Part shown: piece by piece, positions 50,833-59,202 of the stretch | Layout of the letters: every line of letters starts with the position of its first letter | Numbering within the stretch: position 1 is the first letter of the stretch | Assembly: GCA_964229355.1 (NCBI GenBank) | Contig: CAXRDE010000011.1 | Coordinates: 58,892-122,891, forward strand | Direction of reading: 5' to 3' | Length of the DNA stretch: 64,000 nt | Source of the DNA: CAXRDE01 sp964229355 | Lineage (GTDB): Bacteria > Cyanobacteriota > Sericytochromatia > UBA7694 | Translations under genes and position numbers: made by a program | The notes under the pieces: model-generated | The model's database searches: none | The model's input: only the letters and a program-made list of their open reading frames with translations | Told to the model about the DNA's origin: nothing

Positions 50833-51650
50833 GGATCGGCGTCGCTGAGGGACTCATTCAAACGTGGAGGTGAGACGCGGCGGGCCGGGTCTAAGCTGGG
50901 CTCCGGGATGGGTGCAAACAGATCTTCTTCAGTGGTCGTTTCTGCATCCTCTTCCGGCGCTTTATCGATATAGCAATAGTCAGCACTTTTACGATCCGTA
51001 CTCAGGCCCAGACAGCTCTTTAAATAAGCGTCTTTTTCAAAGGCCCGATCCTTGTCCTGAGCATACTGAATCAAAACGCGATAAGCCTCGCGATTCGGGT
51101 GTAAGGTCACGGACTCCCGGGCCAGCACCGCAGCGCGCGGCGCATCCATCGGCAAAAGCAAAGCCGCCTGACGCGCGAGAGCAAATGCTTTTGTACTTTG
51201 GGTTTCAGCCGCTGTTTTGGCAGATTTATCGGCAGCATCACCGGTCTGAGGTGCCAAGCTGGCTTCATCAGAGGGTGTAGCAGAAGGCGTAACGGAGGCA
51301 GAAGCCGTTAGCTCGGGGGGACGGCGTTCAGGTAGCGTTTCACGGGGAGAATCCACCTGGGTGACAGACGCGTTTTGAGAACTGTCGGCCAGGTCCAGTG
51401 GCGCTTGTTCGGTACTTTCTACCACTTCGGAAGGTGCTAACACACGCCAAAAAATCCAAAACCCGCAGGCAAAAGCGAGCACAATCGGCAATAAAGGCAA
51501 GCTTTTTTTAGGAGGTAGCTCGGGAGCCACAGGCTTGCCGGTGGCGGCTTTTAAGCAATAAGCGCTACAAAAAGCTTGCCCTTTGGCATTGTGTAAGCTC
51601 TCTTCAGCCAGGTGTTGTTTATGACACTGTGTACAAGTTTGCGTTAACAT
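50829..51650 (-). CDS. Zinc-ribbon membrane protein of unknown function
   Basis: A 273-residue protein. The N-terminal zinc-binding site uses C6-x2-C9 and C28-x3-C32. A single membrane helix spans about residues 51-71, then a Pro/Ser/Thr/Ala-rich linker (80-160), a helical TPR-like stretch (FALARQAALLLPMDAPRAAV, then VTLHPNREAYRVLIQYA) and an acidic tail. Zinc-ribbon plus membrane anchor suggests a cytoplasmic sensor with an external domain. I do not recognise a named family. ATG 51650 has no clear ribosome binding site. Confidence 0.6.
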   Translation of the reverse strand: MLTQTCTQCHKQHLAEESLHNAKGQAFCSAYCLKAATGKPVAPELPPKKSLPLLPIVLAFACGFWIFWRVLAPSEVVESTEQAPLDLADSSQNASVTQVDSPRETLPERRPPELTASASVTPSATPSDEASLAPQTGDAADKSAKTAAETQSTKAFALARQAALLLPMDAPRAAVLARESVTLHPNREAYRVLIQYAQDKDRAFEKDAYLKSCLGLSTDRKSADYCYIDKAPEEDAETTTEEDLFAPIPEPSLDPARRVSPPRLNESLSDADP

Positions 51651-51707
51651 AATGAATAAGCGTATCACACCCTTTGCCCATTATTAACGAGAATACAGGT
51701 AAGCCCC

Positions 51708-51989
51708 ATGACATTTTCCCAAGAGCCTTCTGAAGCCCTTTCAGATCTCCCCCAGGAACCCCCCTTATTTAATTGCCCCTTCTGTAAATCTGACATTCAG
51801 GTTAAAAATGTTAAAAAGCATTTTCACCGCATGCACAGCGATACCAGCACCTTACACAAATATGTGACTTGCCCGCTGTGCCAGGGCTTGTTTTTGAAAC
51901 ACAAGCTCACACCTCACATGCGCAAGGTTCATGACTGCACCCCCAGCCACAAAAAACAAAAGCAAAGCAAAGCCAAAAAAAAGAAGTAA
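51708..51989 (+). CDS. Small protein with two C2H2-type zinc fingers
   Basis: A 93-residue protein. Two finger-like units of identical geometry, C-x2-C-x11-H-x4-H, are seen: CPFC...H...H (residues 23-43) and CPLC...H...H (55-75). Each contains the expected hydrophobic residues (F/L). The N-terminus is acidic and the last 15 residues are nearly all Lys, Gln and Ser. C2H2 fingers are rare in bacteria outside the Ros/MucR group, and this one differs by having two fingers. DNA or RNA binding is inferred. Confidence 0.65.
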   Translation: MTFSQEPSEALSDLPQEPPLFNCPFCKSDIQVKNVKKHFHRMHSDTSTLHKYVTCPLCQGLFLKHKLTPHMRKVHDCTPSHKKQKQSKAKKKK

Positions 51990-51990
51990 G

Positions 51991-52392
51991 TTACTTGCGT
52001 CCCAGACGCTCAAGCCACCGAAAGAAGTCATCTTCAGAACTGACAGCCCGTATTACCGACTCAGAGAGCGGCTTGCCGGGCTTTTTTTCTAAGCTTAAAT
52101 CAGCGCCTTGCTGAAGCATGGCCTGGTTGGCGGCAATCGCGCTGGAATACGCCACCAGAAAGGGGCGCGGCTCTGTGTTCAAAAAATGGGCGATCACCTC
52201 ATGGCCAAAATCTTCGCCAATGTAATAATCCACAAAGAGAATATCAGGCAGCTCTGTTTCTGCCGCCTGAAACAGCGCGGACATTGAAGTAAACGTCCTG
52301 AACTGATGCGTTTTTTTCATGTCTTCACTGAAGCTATTCAGCCACATCTGATGATTGCTTTTTAAATCATCTACAAACCATATTTTTAACAT
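51991..52392 (-). CDS. Stand-alone response-regulator receiver domain
   Basis: A 133-residue single-domain receiver. Acidic residues are in WFVDDLKSN, the phospho-acceptor is Asp55 in ILFVDYYIG, the serine switch is in VAYSSA and the conserved lysine is in EKKPGKPL. It has no output domain, so it probably acts by protein contact like CheY or Spo0F. No kinase is adjacent. GAGGATG precedes the ATG. Confidence 0.8.
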   Translation of the reverse strand: MLKIWFVDDLKSNHQMWLNSFSEDMKKTHQFRTFTSMSALFQAAETELPDILFVDYYIGEDFGHEVIAHFLNTEPRPFLVAYSSAIAANQAMLQQGADLSLEKKPGKPLSESVIRAVSSEDDFFRWLERLGRK

Positions 52393-52541
52393 TTTTCATC
52401 CTCATGTGATTTTTGACTCACACGGTATCTTGAAGACATAGCCCATCATAAAGGTAGGTCATTCTAGCAAAAAAAACAGCGACGTCAAGATTTTGGTGGT
52501 GTATAGTGATGAAAAACGCTTTCAAGGAGCAGATAAACCCG

Positions 52542-53495
52542 ATGGCCGGATCTAGCCTTCTCACCTTAATTGACGACATAGCCACTTTACTTGACGATGT
52601 TTCTGTCATGACCAAAGTCGCGGCTCAAAAAACCGCAGGCGTGCTGGGCGATGACCTGGCCCTGAACGCAGAACAGGTCACCGGGGTTCGGGCTGAGCGG
52701 GAAATCCCCGTGGTGTGGGCGGTGGCCAAGGGTTCCTTTATCAATAAAGTCATTTTAATTCCCACGGCTTTGTTGATCAGCGCCTTTATTCCCTGGGCCA
52801 TCACACCTTTACTGATGCTGGGTGGGGCGTACCTTTGTTTTGAAGGCTTTGAAAAAATTATTCACCCTTTTTTACACCCCCATGAACAAGAAGACCACGT
52901 GGAAGCCGTCAGTGATCCCGAAATTGATCTGGTGCAATATGAGAAAGACAAAATCAAGGGCGCGGTACGCACCGACTTTATCTTGTCTGCTGAAATTATT
53001 ACCATTACCCTGGGTACCGTTGAAAATGTTCCCCTATTACAACAGGCCAGCGTATTGGTGGGCATCGGGATTATTATGACCGTGGGTGTTTACGGCCTGG
53101 TGGGCGGAATTGTTAAGATGGATGATTTGGGCTTTTATCTGGTCAAGCAAAAAAATGCTCTGGCCGTGCAAGGCGGTAAGCTCATTTTAAAAGCAGCCCC
53201 TCTGTTGATGAAAACCCTTTCGATTGTAGGCACCGCTGCTATGTTTTTGGTCGGGGGTGGCATTCTGGTACACGGCGGTGATCAGGTGTTCCCGGCTTTG
53301 CATTTACACCACCTTATGGAATCCGTCACCCATACCTTGCAAAAGGTGCCCGGTCTTGGGTCCGTGCTCGGTCATCTGGGAGAAACGCTGTTTAATGGCA
53401 TCGTTGGACTCATTGCTGGTGGAATCGTGGTGGCCATCGTAACTGCCCTGGGCAAGGTTTTGCCAAAGAAAACCCCAGCAGAAACCTCTCATTAA
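52542..53495 (+). CDS. DUF808 (YedI-like) inner-membrane protein
   Basis: A 317-residue membrane protein, closely similar along its length to E. coli YedI: MAGSSLLTLIDDIATLLDDV, KTAGVLGDDLALNAEQVTGV, EIPVVWAVAKGSFINKVILIP and KDKIKGAVRTDFILSAEII. Family function is unknown. ATG 52542 is used because homology begins there, with AAGGAG 12 bases upstream; upstream ATG 52509 is less likely. TATAGT at 52502-52507 may be its -10. Confidence 0.88.
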   Translation: MAGSSLLTLIDDIATLLDDVSVMTKVAAQKTAGVLGDDLALNAEQVTGVRAEREIPVVWAVAKGSFINKVILIPTALLISAFIPWAITPLLMLGGAYLCFEGFEKIIHPFLHPHEQEDHVEAVSDPEIDLVQYEKDKIKGAVRTDFILSAEIITITLGTVENVPLLQQASVLVGIGIIMTVGVYGLVGGIVKMDDLGFYLVKQKNALAVQGGKLILKAAPLLMKTLSIVGTAAMFLVGGGILVHGGDQVFPALHLHHLMESVTHTLQKVPGLGSVLGHLGETLFNGIVGLIAGGIVVAIVTALGKVLPKKTPAETSH

Positions 53496-53543
53496 ACAAA
53501 AATTACTCCAGACATAAACTTTTTTTAATTTTAAAGACGCATT

Positions 53544-53587
53544 TTTTCACACCGCATCACGATAAGAACCTTAACACCGTGTGAAAA
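53544..53587 (+). promoter_or_regulatory. Hairpin that could mask the EF-hand gene's ribosome binding site
   Basis: TTTTCACAC (53544-53552) can pair with GTGTGAAAA (53579-53587). The right arm overlaps the AAAAGGA ribosome binding site (53584-53590) of the next gene, so folding could limit translation. Confidence 0.4.
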
Positions 53588-53597
53588 GGATGCTGAT

Positions 53598-54008
53598 ATG
53601 AATTTACCCAATCTAACTCCAGTGGTCGAGCGCATTTGGGACTTACGGGCCACCCGTGATGTCTTAAGCGCTGATAAAAACGCCGATTACAAGCTCAATG
53701 CCGAAGAGTACAAAAGCATTGGCAAAGTCCAGGGTGACGGCCTCTTTTTAAGTTTAGCGAAAGACTACGAGTTTGCGGTGGTCGACGAAATTCAGCTTAG
53801 CGACGGCCAAGTCAGTATTGGCGAATTGTCCACCTTCTACAAATCGATGGACAAAAACAAAGATGCCGAGCACACCCAGGACGAATTTGCCACCCGTCTA
53901 AATGAAAGCAGTTGGAGCACCCGTTTTCGCCATCCTGTGGCATCTTTTAGCCAGAGTATTAGCTATTACACCAGCTTAGCCAGTCGCACCCTCGGTAAAA
54001 TGTTTTAA
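53598..54008 (+). CDS. EF-hand calcium-binding protein
   Basis: A 136-residue protein with no signal peptide. It has two canonical EF-hand loops, DKNADYKLNAEE (26-37) and DKNKDAEHTQDE (84-95 approx.), with D/N/D/x/E at the right places. A degenerate loop, QLSDGQVSIGE, lies between them. The C-terminus is helical and Ser-rich. It probably senses or buffers calcium; the target is unknown. AAAAGGA is 7 bases before the ATG. Confidence 0.75.
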   Translation: MNLPNLTPVVERIWDLRATRDVLSADKNADYKLNAEEYKSIGKVQGDGLFLSLAKDYEFAVVDEIQLSDGQVSIGELSTFYKSMDKNKDAEHTQDEFATRLNESSWSTRFRHPVASFSQSISYYTSLASRTLGKMF

Positions 54009-54015
54009 ACCGTAG

Positions 54016-54480
54016 CTAAGGCTTCATGGGGGGCAGCAGGGGAGCCCCCAAATTCTGACCCAAACGCCGAACCTGTGTGGCTCCCCGAGGTACCACCACA
54101 AGCTTCACCTGAATGGTGCCTTTACCGGGTTGCGCAATACGTCGAAAAGCGCCCAAAGACAAATCAATAATGCGGGCGCCATGATAGGGTCCCCGATCGT
54201 TGATGCGGACAATCACAGATTTGCCGTTACCCAAATTGGTCACCTTCACCTGGGTACCAAAAGGCAAATGCGGGTGAGCAGCCGTTAAAGCATGCATATT
54301 CATCAGTTCGCCACTGGCCGTGCGGGAACGCAAATGAAAGTTAGGACCATAGTACGATGCTTTCCCCACGGTTTTACTCAAACCGGAGGCACTAACCGCA
54401 ACCGCTGGATGGGACAGGGGGACAAAGAGCGTGCCACCCAAAATGAGTCCCATTATTCCTGCAGTCAACGCGTTTCTCAC
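54016..54480 (-). CDS. RlpA-like septal/peptidoglycan lytic protein
   Basis: A 154-residue exported double-psi beta-barrel protein. After a signal peptide (cleavage near AVA) it has GKASYYGPNFHLRSRTASGE, AAHPHLPFGTQVKVTNLGNG and the catalytic Asp95 in RINDRGPYHGARIIDLS. This is the RlpA fold, which cleaves denuded glycan strands at the septum. The SPOR domain is absent. The start is GTG 54480 with GAGGAG upstream. It lies 10 bases after sua5, so the two are probably cotranscribed. Confidence 0.88.
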   Translation of the reverse strand: MRNALTAGIMGLILGGTLFVPLSHPAVAVSASGLSKTVGKASYYGPNFHLRSRTASGELMNMHALTAAHPHLPFGTQVKVTNLGNGKSVIVRINDRGPYHGARIIDLSLGAFRRIAQPGKGTIQVKLVVVPRGATQVRRLGQNLGAPLLPPMKP

Positions 54481-54490
54481 CCAATACTCC

Positions 54491-55570
54491 TCATGACGAA
54501 AACAAATTTTTCGGGGCTGCCGCCTTTAATAAGCGATCCCGGATGGCCTGCCCCAGGCCCTGGTCCTGAGGGGGCACCTGAGCGAGCAACAGCTCAACCT
54601 GGGTATAGTCTAGTTTGCGCAAGGTGGCAAACAATTGCCGGGCAGCTTCGGTCAAATCCCGCTCGGCACTCAAGACCTCTACGTTATAATAAGGCTTTTG
54701 AAGCTGTTTGATCAAATCATGAGATCCGGGCGGCCCCAACAGCAAGATACCCAGCGGCTTTTCGCCCTGTTGCTTAAGTAATGTCAGAAGCTCGGTTTCA
54801 TTGCGAAACAATTTCACAGGGGTATCGGGGGCATAATGGGACTGCAGCATGCCCGGTGCTCTAACTTCTGCGGGATGTTTCTGCGCCGATAAAATTTTAA
54901 TCCCACTTTCTCGACGCAGCTCTTTCAGCGAAATCGCGCCAGGACGTAGCAAGCGCAGACTATTATCCAGATAGGCTAAAATGCTGGATTCTAGTCCCAC
55001 TTCACAGGCATCGCCATCAATAACAAAGGGAATACGTCCGTTTAGCTCATCGTAAACAGCCTGGGCTGAAGTGGGGCTAATACGCCCTGAACGATTGGCG
55101 CTGGGAGCCGCCAGGGGAAAAGTAGAGCTGATAATCTTTTGCGCCACCGGATGCGCAGGCACCCGCAGAGCCACCGTATCCAGTCCACCGGTTAAACGGT
55201 CCGAAATACGGGAATGACGGGGAAGGACCAGGGTTAAGGGACCTGGCCAAAAGGCATTAATGACCCGGTCCAAAGCCTCTACAATCGCCTGGGGAATCGC
55301 TTCTGCGTTAATGTACTCTGCCTCAGCCAATGACTGAATGGTCTGGGCTTGTGCAGAGGAAATATGTAAAATCAGAGGGTTCATGGCGGGCCGCTCTTTG
55401 GCCGCGTAGATTTTATCTAAGGCTTGATCTGAAAAAGCGTTGCCTGCCAGACCATACACCGTTTCAGTGGGAATCGCTACCACATCATCCGCTTGAAGTG
55501 CCTGAATTGCACACCGATAGGTATCCTGATCCGAGGGAATTAAAATGCGGGTTGTGTATCGGGCAGACAT
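54491..55570 (-). CDS. sua5: L-threonylcarbamoyladenylate synthase (Sua5 form)
   Basis: Makes threonylcarbamoyl-AMP for t6A37 modification of ANN-decoding tRNAs. The 359-residue protein has the YrdC domain, with PTETVYGL (34-41), KERPAMNPL (58-66) and PLAAPSANRSGRISPT, plus the C-terminal Sua5 domain introduced by APGMLQSHYAPDTP. The length fits Sua5 rather than the short TsaC. GAGAAG lies near the ATG. Confidence 0.93.
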   Translation of the reverse strand: MSARYTTRILIPSDQDTYRCAIQALQADDVVAIPTETVYGLAGNAFSDQALDKIYAAKERPAMNPLILHISSAQAQTIQSLAEAEYINAEAIPQAIVEALDRVINAFWPGPLTLVLPRHSRISDRLTGGLDTVALRVPAHPVAQKIISSTFPLAAPSANRSGRISPTSAQAVYDELNGRIPFVIDGDACEVGLESSILAYLDNSLRLLRPGAISLKELRRESGIKILSAQKHPAEVRAPGMLQSHYAPDTPVKLFRNETELLTLLKQQGEKPLGILLLGPPGSHDLIKQLQKPYYNVEVLSAERDLTEAARQLFATLRKLDYTQVELLLAQVPPQDQGLGQAIRDRLLKAAAPKNLFSS

Positions 55571-55646
55571 CTTCTTCTCTGGCTTTATCGTGATTCAGTA
55601 ATACTACATTAGATGCTAACAGACACGGACACTTGAACACAAAAAT

Positions 55647-55675
55647 ACCGGGAGAAAGGGGGTGGTTCTCCCGGT
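55647..55675 (-). terminator. Perfect hairpin in the sua5/def intergenic region
   Basis: ACCGGGAGAA (55647-55656) pairs with TTCTCCCGGT (55666-55675). Read on the minus strand it is followed by ATTTTTG, so it could be a terminator or leader attenuator ahead of sua5. A second short hairpin, AGAGATA/TATCTCT, lies at 55690-55712. Nothing coding is seen in 55571-55830. Confidence 0.45.
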
Positions 55676-55783
55676 CATCATCAGCATCCAGAGATACATA
55701 AATGATATCTCTTAGACTTCTATCGTAACCTGCATAACTTCAGATTGCAAGCAGATAGATGCTTTTTTTAGAAAAGTTTGCTG

Positions 55784-55792
55784 TGCTATAAT
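55784..55792 (+). promoter_or_regulatory. Extended -10 promoter of def-fmt
   Basis: TGC plus a consensus TATAAT (55787-55792). The def ATG is 38 bases downstream, with TAGGA in the leader. Confidence 0.7.
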
Positions 55793-55830
55793 TGAGGCAA
55801 AACCAGACAAAATAGTAGGATTTTATTATT

Positions 55831-56457
55831 ATGGCGATTCTCGATTTAAAATATTACGGCGCGTCCGTCTTGACCCGCCCTGCAAAACCCGTCAAACACA
55901 TTGACCGCGAGCTGTTAAAGCTGGCTCAAGACATGCTCGACAGTATGTATCATTACAATGGGGTTGGCCTGGCCGCTCCTCAGGTGGGTGTTTCAAAACG
56001 TTTCTTCATCGTCGATTGTGGCGAAGAGTATCAAAAAGAGCCTTATTTTTTGGTCAATCCAGAAGTCGTGTCTGTGGATGGCAAACAAGTCGGGGGAGAA
56101 GGCTGCCTGAGCTTGCCTGAATTTTACACCGAAGTCGAACGCCCAGAGAGCTGTGTCATCAAAGCCCTCGATCTGAGTGGTAAAGAGATTACCGTACACG
56201 GCAAAGGCCTGCTGGCGCGCGCTTTACTCCATGAACTCGATCACCTCAACGGCATTCTCTTTACAGAACATGTAGACGATCAAGAAGTCCTCGACGAAGG
56301 CCTCCCCGTCTTGAAAAACCGCATCAAAAAGATTCTGAATGGTGAACTGCCCGCTCAGCTTCCGCTGGAACCTGAAGAGCTCGAGGCCTTAAAGGCTGAA
56401 TTGGCTGCCCATGAAGCCGCTGAAGCAGAGGAAGCCAAAGAAACCGCCCATGTCTAA
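55831..56457 (+). CDS. def: Peptide deformylase
   Basis: Removes the formyl group from nascent proteins. The metal-binding motifs are all present: GVGLAAPQ (44-51), EGCLSLP with Cys92 (90-96) and HELDH (134-138), which together hold the ferrous ion. At 208 residues it is longer than E. coli Def (169); the extra C-terminal ~40 residues are Glu/Ala-rich. It is the first gene of a def-fmt operon, with the start of fmt inside its last codons. Confidence 0.95.
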   Translation: MAILDLKYYGASVLTRPAKPVKHIDRELLKLAQDMLDSMYHYNGVGLAAPQVGVSKRFFIVDCGEEYQKEPYFLVNPEVVSVDGKQVGGEGCLSLPEFYTEVERPESCVIKALDLSGKEITVHGKGLLARALLHELDHLNGILFTEHVDDQEVLDEGLPVLKNRIKKILNGELPAQLPLEPEELEALKAELAAHEAAEAEEAKETAHV

Positions 56458-57412
56458 GCCCCGTATTGTTTTTATGGGCACCCCAGACTTTGCGGTGCCC
56501 TGTTTAGAAGCACTCGTTAAAGCCGGCTACCCCGTAGTGATGGCCGTGACACAGCCCGATAAACCGGTGGGGCGCAAGCGGGTCTTAACCGCCCCCCCGG
56601 TCAAGACCTTTGCCCTGAGCCATGACATTCCGGTCTTACAGCCTGAGAAAATCAGAAACAATGCTGAGGCCCTGGAAGCACTCAAATCAACCCAGGCCGA
56701 TTTATTTGTGGTGGTGGCCTACGGTAAAATTTTGCCTCAATATGTTTTAGACATTCCCCGGCACGGCTGCATCAACGTACACGCCTCTTTGCTGCCTGAA
56801 TATCGCGGTTCAGCCCCCATTCAGTGGAGTATTGTCAAAGGCGAATCAGTAACCGGTGTCACCACGATGGTGATGGATGCAGGCATGGATACGGGCGATA
56901 TGCTGTTAAAAGCAGAGGTCGAGATAGCCCACAAAGATACCGCTGCCACCCTATCAGAGAAACTGTCTCAGGCCGGTGCCCGCTTATTGCTGGAAACCTT
57001 ACCGGGTTATCTTTCGGGTGAAATTCAACCCACCCCCCAGGATCATGCCCAGGCAAGCTCCATTCCCCTGCTCAAAAAAGAAGATGGTGAAATCCACTGG
57101 CAACAGTCTGCCACGCAGATTTATAACCAAATCCGCGGGTTTTACCCCTGGCCTGGTACTTACACCTTTTTTCAGGACAAAACCCTGAAAGTTATTGAAG
57201 CCCGTCTGGCAGAGCATCCAGAAGCCCATCAGGGCACTCCTGGACAAATTCTTGCTATCGGAAGCCACTGGATTCGCATCCGATGTGGCGAAGGTGCTTT
57301 AGAGCTTTTAAACGTTCAATTGGCTGGCAGCAAAGCCATGGACGCGGGCAGTTTTGCCCGTGGTCAACGCTTAGAAGTCGCCCAATTTTTAGGTACGCCT
57401 ATTCTTTGTTAA
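56450..57412 (+). CDS. fmt: Methionyl-tRNA formyltransferase
   Basis: Formylates initiator Met-tRNA, using 10-formyl-tetrahydrofolate. The 320-residue enzyme shows MGTPDFAVPCLEAL, the catalytic Asn109, His111 and Asp147 (in NVHASLLPEYRGSAPI and MDAGMDTGDML), and the C-terminal OB-like domain. ATG 56450 overlaps the def stop by 8 bases and gives the normal N-terminus. Its stop is shared (TTAA) with the convergent lipoprotein gene. Confidence 0.95.
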   Translation: MSKPRIVFMGTPDFAVPCLEALVKAGYPVVMAVTQPDKPVGRKRVLTAPPVKTFALSHDIPVLQPEKIRNNAEALEALKSTQADLFVVVAYGKILPQYVLDIPRHGCINVHASLLPEYRGSAPIQWSIVKGESVTGVTTMVMDAGMDTGDMLLKAEVEIAHKDTAATLSEKLSQAGARLLLETLPGYLSGEIQPTPQDHAQASSIPLLKKEDGEIHWQQSATQIYNQIRGFYPWPGTYTFFQDKTLKVIEARLAEHPEAHQGTPGQILAIGSHWIRIRCGEGALELLNVQLAGSKAMDAGSFARGQRLEVAQFLGTPILC

Positions 57413-57780
57413 GATGCTGGCGCGCGCACGTGGTCATTGAGCTGCGTGCGCGATAGCTCTAAACTCAGACGTTCAAATGCCCATTGTCCCTTTTTATGTT
57501 GATAACGCAGCTTAACGGTGCTGGCCGGCAAACACAATAAGGTTCGGGTCTGGGGGGTCTGGGGCCCCTCAAATTGCAACAAGAGCAAGGCTTCTAATAC
57601 AGATTGCTTAACCTCTTGCGAAACCACCTGGGTCTTATGCAGGGTTAACCCCTGTTGCAAACAGTTCTGCACATAGGATTGAGCCTGAAGATCTTGCGAC
57701 AGTTGCGCCTCAGAAAGCAAGGCTGGCGTACACGACCCCAGGCTTATTAACACGAGAATCCACAGTGCCCAACGCTTCAT
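57409..57780 (-). CDS. Small lipoprotein of unknown function
   Basis: A 123-residue protein. The signal ends in LGSC, with Cys17 lipidated. The mature part is about 100 residues with two Cys (near 40 and 83) and no recognised domain. It begins 1 base after the rnhA stop and overlaps fmt by four bases at its end. No function can be offered. Confidence 0.6.
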   Translation of the reverse strand: MKRWALWILVLISLGSCTPALLSEAQLSQDLQAQSYVQNCLQQGLTLHKTQVVSQEVKQSVLEALLLLQFEGPQTPQTRTLLCLPASTVKLRYQHKKGQWAFERLSLELSRTQLNDHVRAPAS

Positions 57781-57781
57781 A

Positions 57782-58252
57782 TTAAACGCTCAAAGGCTCA
57801 GCCGGTAAATGGGGGTTTTGGGCATAGTAATGGGCCTGAGCACTGGCTTCGGTATCGCAAAATTCATTTTCAGGGTGTCCGGCATGACCTTTAACCCAAT
57901 GGGTAGTGACCTGGTGTTTTTTTAGTAAATCGTAGAGCAAACGCCATTGATCGGCATTGGCAACCGGCTTTTTTTGACTGTTGACCCAGTTTTTTTGCAC
58001 CCAACCGGGCAACCACTCTTTGAGCCCCTTTAACACGTACTGAGAGTCTGAGTAGAGCTGCACCGCACAGGGCTCTTTTAAAGAAGCCAGGCCAGACAAA
58101 ACCGCCTGGATTTCCATGCGATTGTTGGTGGTTTGCGCAGTGCCACCTTTTAAGACTTTTTCATGGGGGCCAAAGCGCATTAAACAACACCAGCCACCGG
58201 GTCCAGGGTTCCCTAAACAGGCCCCATCTGTATACATTTCGATTTGTTTCAT
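57782..58252 (-). CDS. rnhA: Ribonuclease HI
   Basis: Degrades the RNA strand of RNA:DNA hybrids. The 156-residue protein keeps the DEDD metal site at Asp9, Glu47, Asp69 and Asp133, with His123 in the flexible loop WVKGHAGHPENE. Strong identity blocks to E. coli RnhA are YTDGACLGNPGPGGW, TTNNRMEIQAV and YSDSQYVLKGL. The start faces the lipid kinase gene across 14 bases. Confidence 0.96.
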   Translation of the reverse strand: MKQIEMYTDGACLGNPGPGGWCCLMRFGPHEKVLKGGTAQTTNNRMEIQAVLSGLASLKEPCAVQLYSDSQYVLKGLKEWLPGWVQKNWVNSQKKPVANADQWRLLYDLLKKHQVTTHWVKGHAGHPENEFCDTEASAQAHYYAQNPHLPAEPLSV

Positions 58253-58266
58253 GCTTGAATAATAGC

Positions 58267-59187
58267 ATGACTAAAACACTCTTATTAATCGAAAATATCG
58301 CATCTGGACAACAACGGACACAACTGGACGAATTCACACAAGACATTGAAGGATTGGGATGGACGTTGAACCGGCGCAGCTTTGATCCACGCAAAAAAGA
58401 CGTACCCCCCATCGAAGATTTGCTCGACGGCCTTGAAAACTTTGACGGAGTCATTGGTGTCGGCGGAGACGGCACCATCAGCTCTTTGGCAAACGCCATG
58501 AAAGGCACAGAGAAACCTCTTTTTGTTTATCCAGGCGGCACTGGTAACCTCATTGCCCAAAACCTGTATACCCAACTTGACGTACCTTACCTGTGCCATA
58601 TCTTAGAAAACTGGGAGGTCAAAGCTTTTGATCTGGGCTGTATTCGCAGCATGTCTGAGTCCCGCAGCTTTTTAATGCTGGCTGGCGCGGGCACGGATGC
58701 CGAAATGATTCGCGAAAGCGAAGAGCTCAAACCCACCCTGGGCATATTGGCTTATATCGGAGCCCTGGTCCAACAAATGGATCAAGAACCGGTGCATTTG
58801 CACCTGACCATTGATGGTAAGAAAATTGATGAACCCAAAGCGGTAGCTGTACTGGTGGCCAACCTGGGACGCCTCAACTTTCGCTTGCCACTGGTGAAAG
58901 ACATTAACCCCCGGGATCAGCAACTGGATGTCATTGTGATTCGAGAATTTAACTGGGGCGTTTTTGCACAGAGCGTTTTACAAACCCTTCAGGAATTTTT
59001 AAGTGAAAGTAGCGTAGAACGTCCACAATTTGGTCTTTATCGTGGTCAATCCATTGATGTACACTGTGATGTGCCCCTGTCTTTACAGCAAGACGGTGAA
59101 CTCATGAAAAGCAAAACGCCGGTCAGCTTTACGCTGCAAAAAGAAAAGGTTTTGCTGTTTTGTGATCGGGACGCACTCGAAGACTAA
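58267..59187 (+). CDS. Diacylglycerol kinase-type lipid kinase
   Basis: A 306-residue DAGK_cat protein of the YegS/DgkB kind. The glycine-rich ATP loop GGDGT (66-70) and PGGTGN (89-94) are present, followed by the GAGTDAEMI block. It probably phosphorylates diacylglycerol or a related lipid. ATG 58267 is preferred over TTG 58255, because the TTG sits at the opposite gene's start and adds four unrelated residues. The next gene follows after 15 bases. Confidence 0.85.
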   Translation: MTKTLLLIENIASGQQRTQLDEFTQDIEGLGWTLNRRSFDPRKKDVPPIEDLLDGLENFDGVIGVGGDGTISSLANAMKGTEKPLFVYPGGTGNLIAQNLYTQLDVPYLCHILENWEVKAFDLGCIRSMSESRSFLMLAGAGTDAEMIRESEELKPTLGILAYIGALVQQMDQEPVHLHLTIDGKKIDEPKAVAVLVANLGRLNFRLPLVKDINPRDQQLDVIVIREFNWGVFAQSVLQTLQEFLSESSVERPQFGLYRGQSIDVHCDVPLSLQQDGELMKSKTPVSFTLQKEKVLLFCDRDALED

Positions 59188-59202
59188 GGATGGCTCTTTA
59201 CC

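Noticed and set aside
51708..52392. Toxin-antitoxin module from the small zinc-finger and receiver genes
   Set aside because: The genes are convergent rather than co-directional, and the second is a typical receiver domain.
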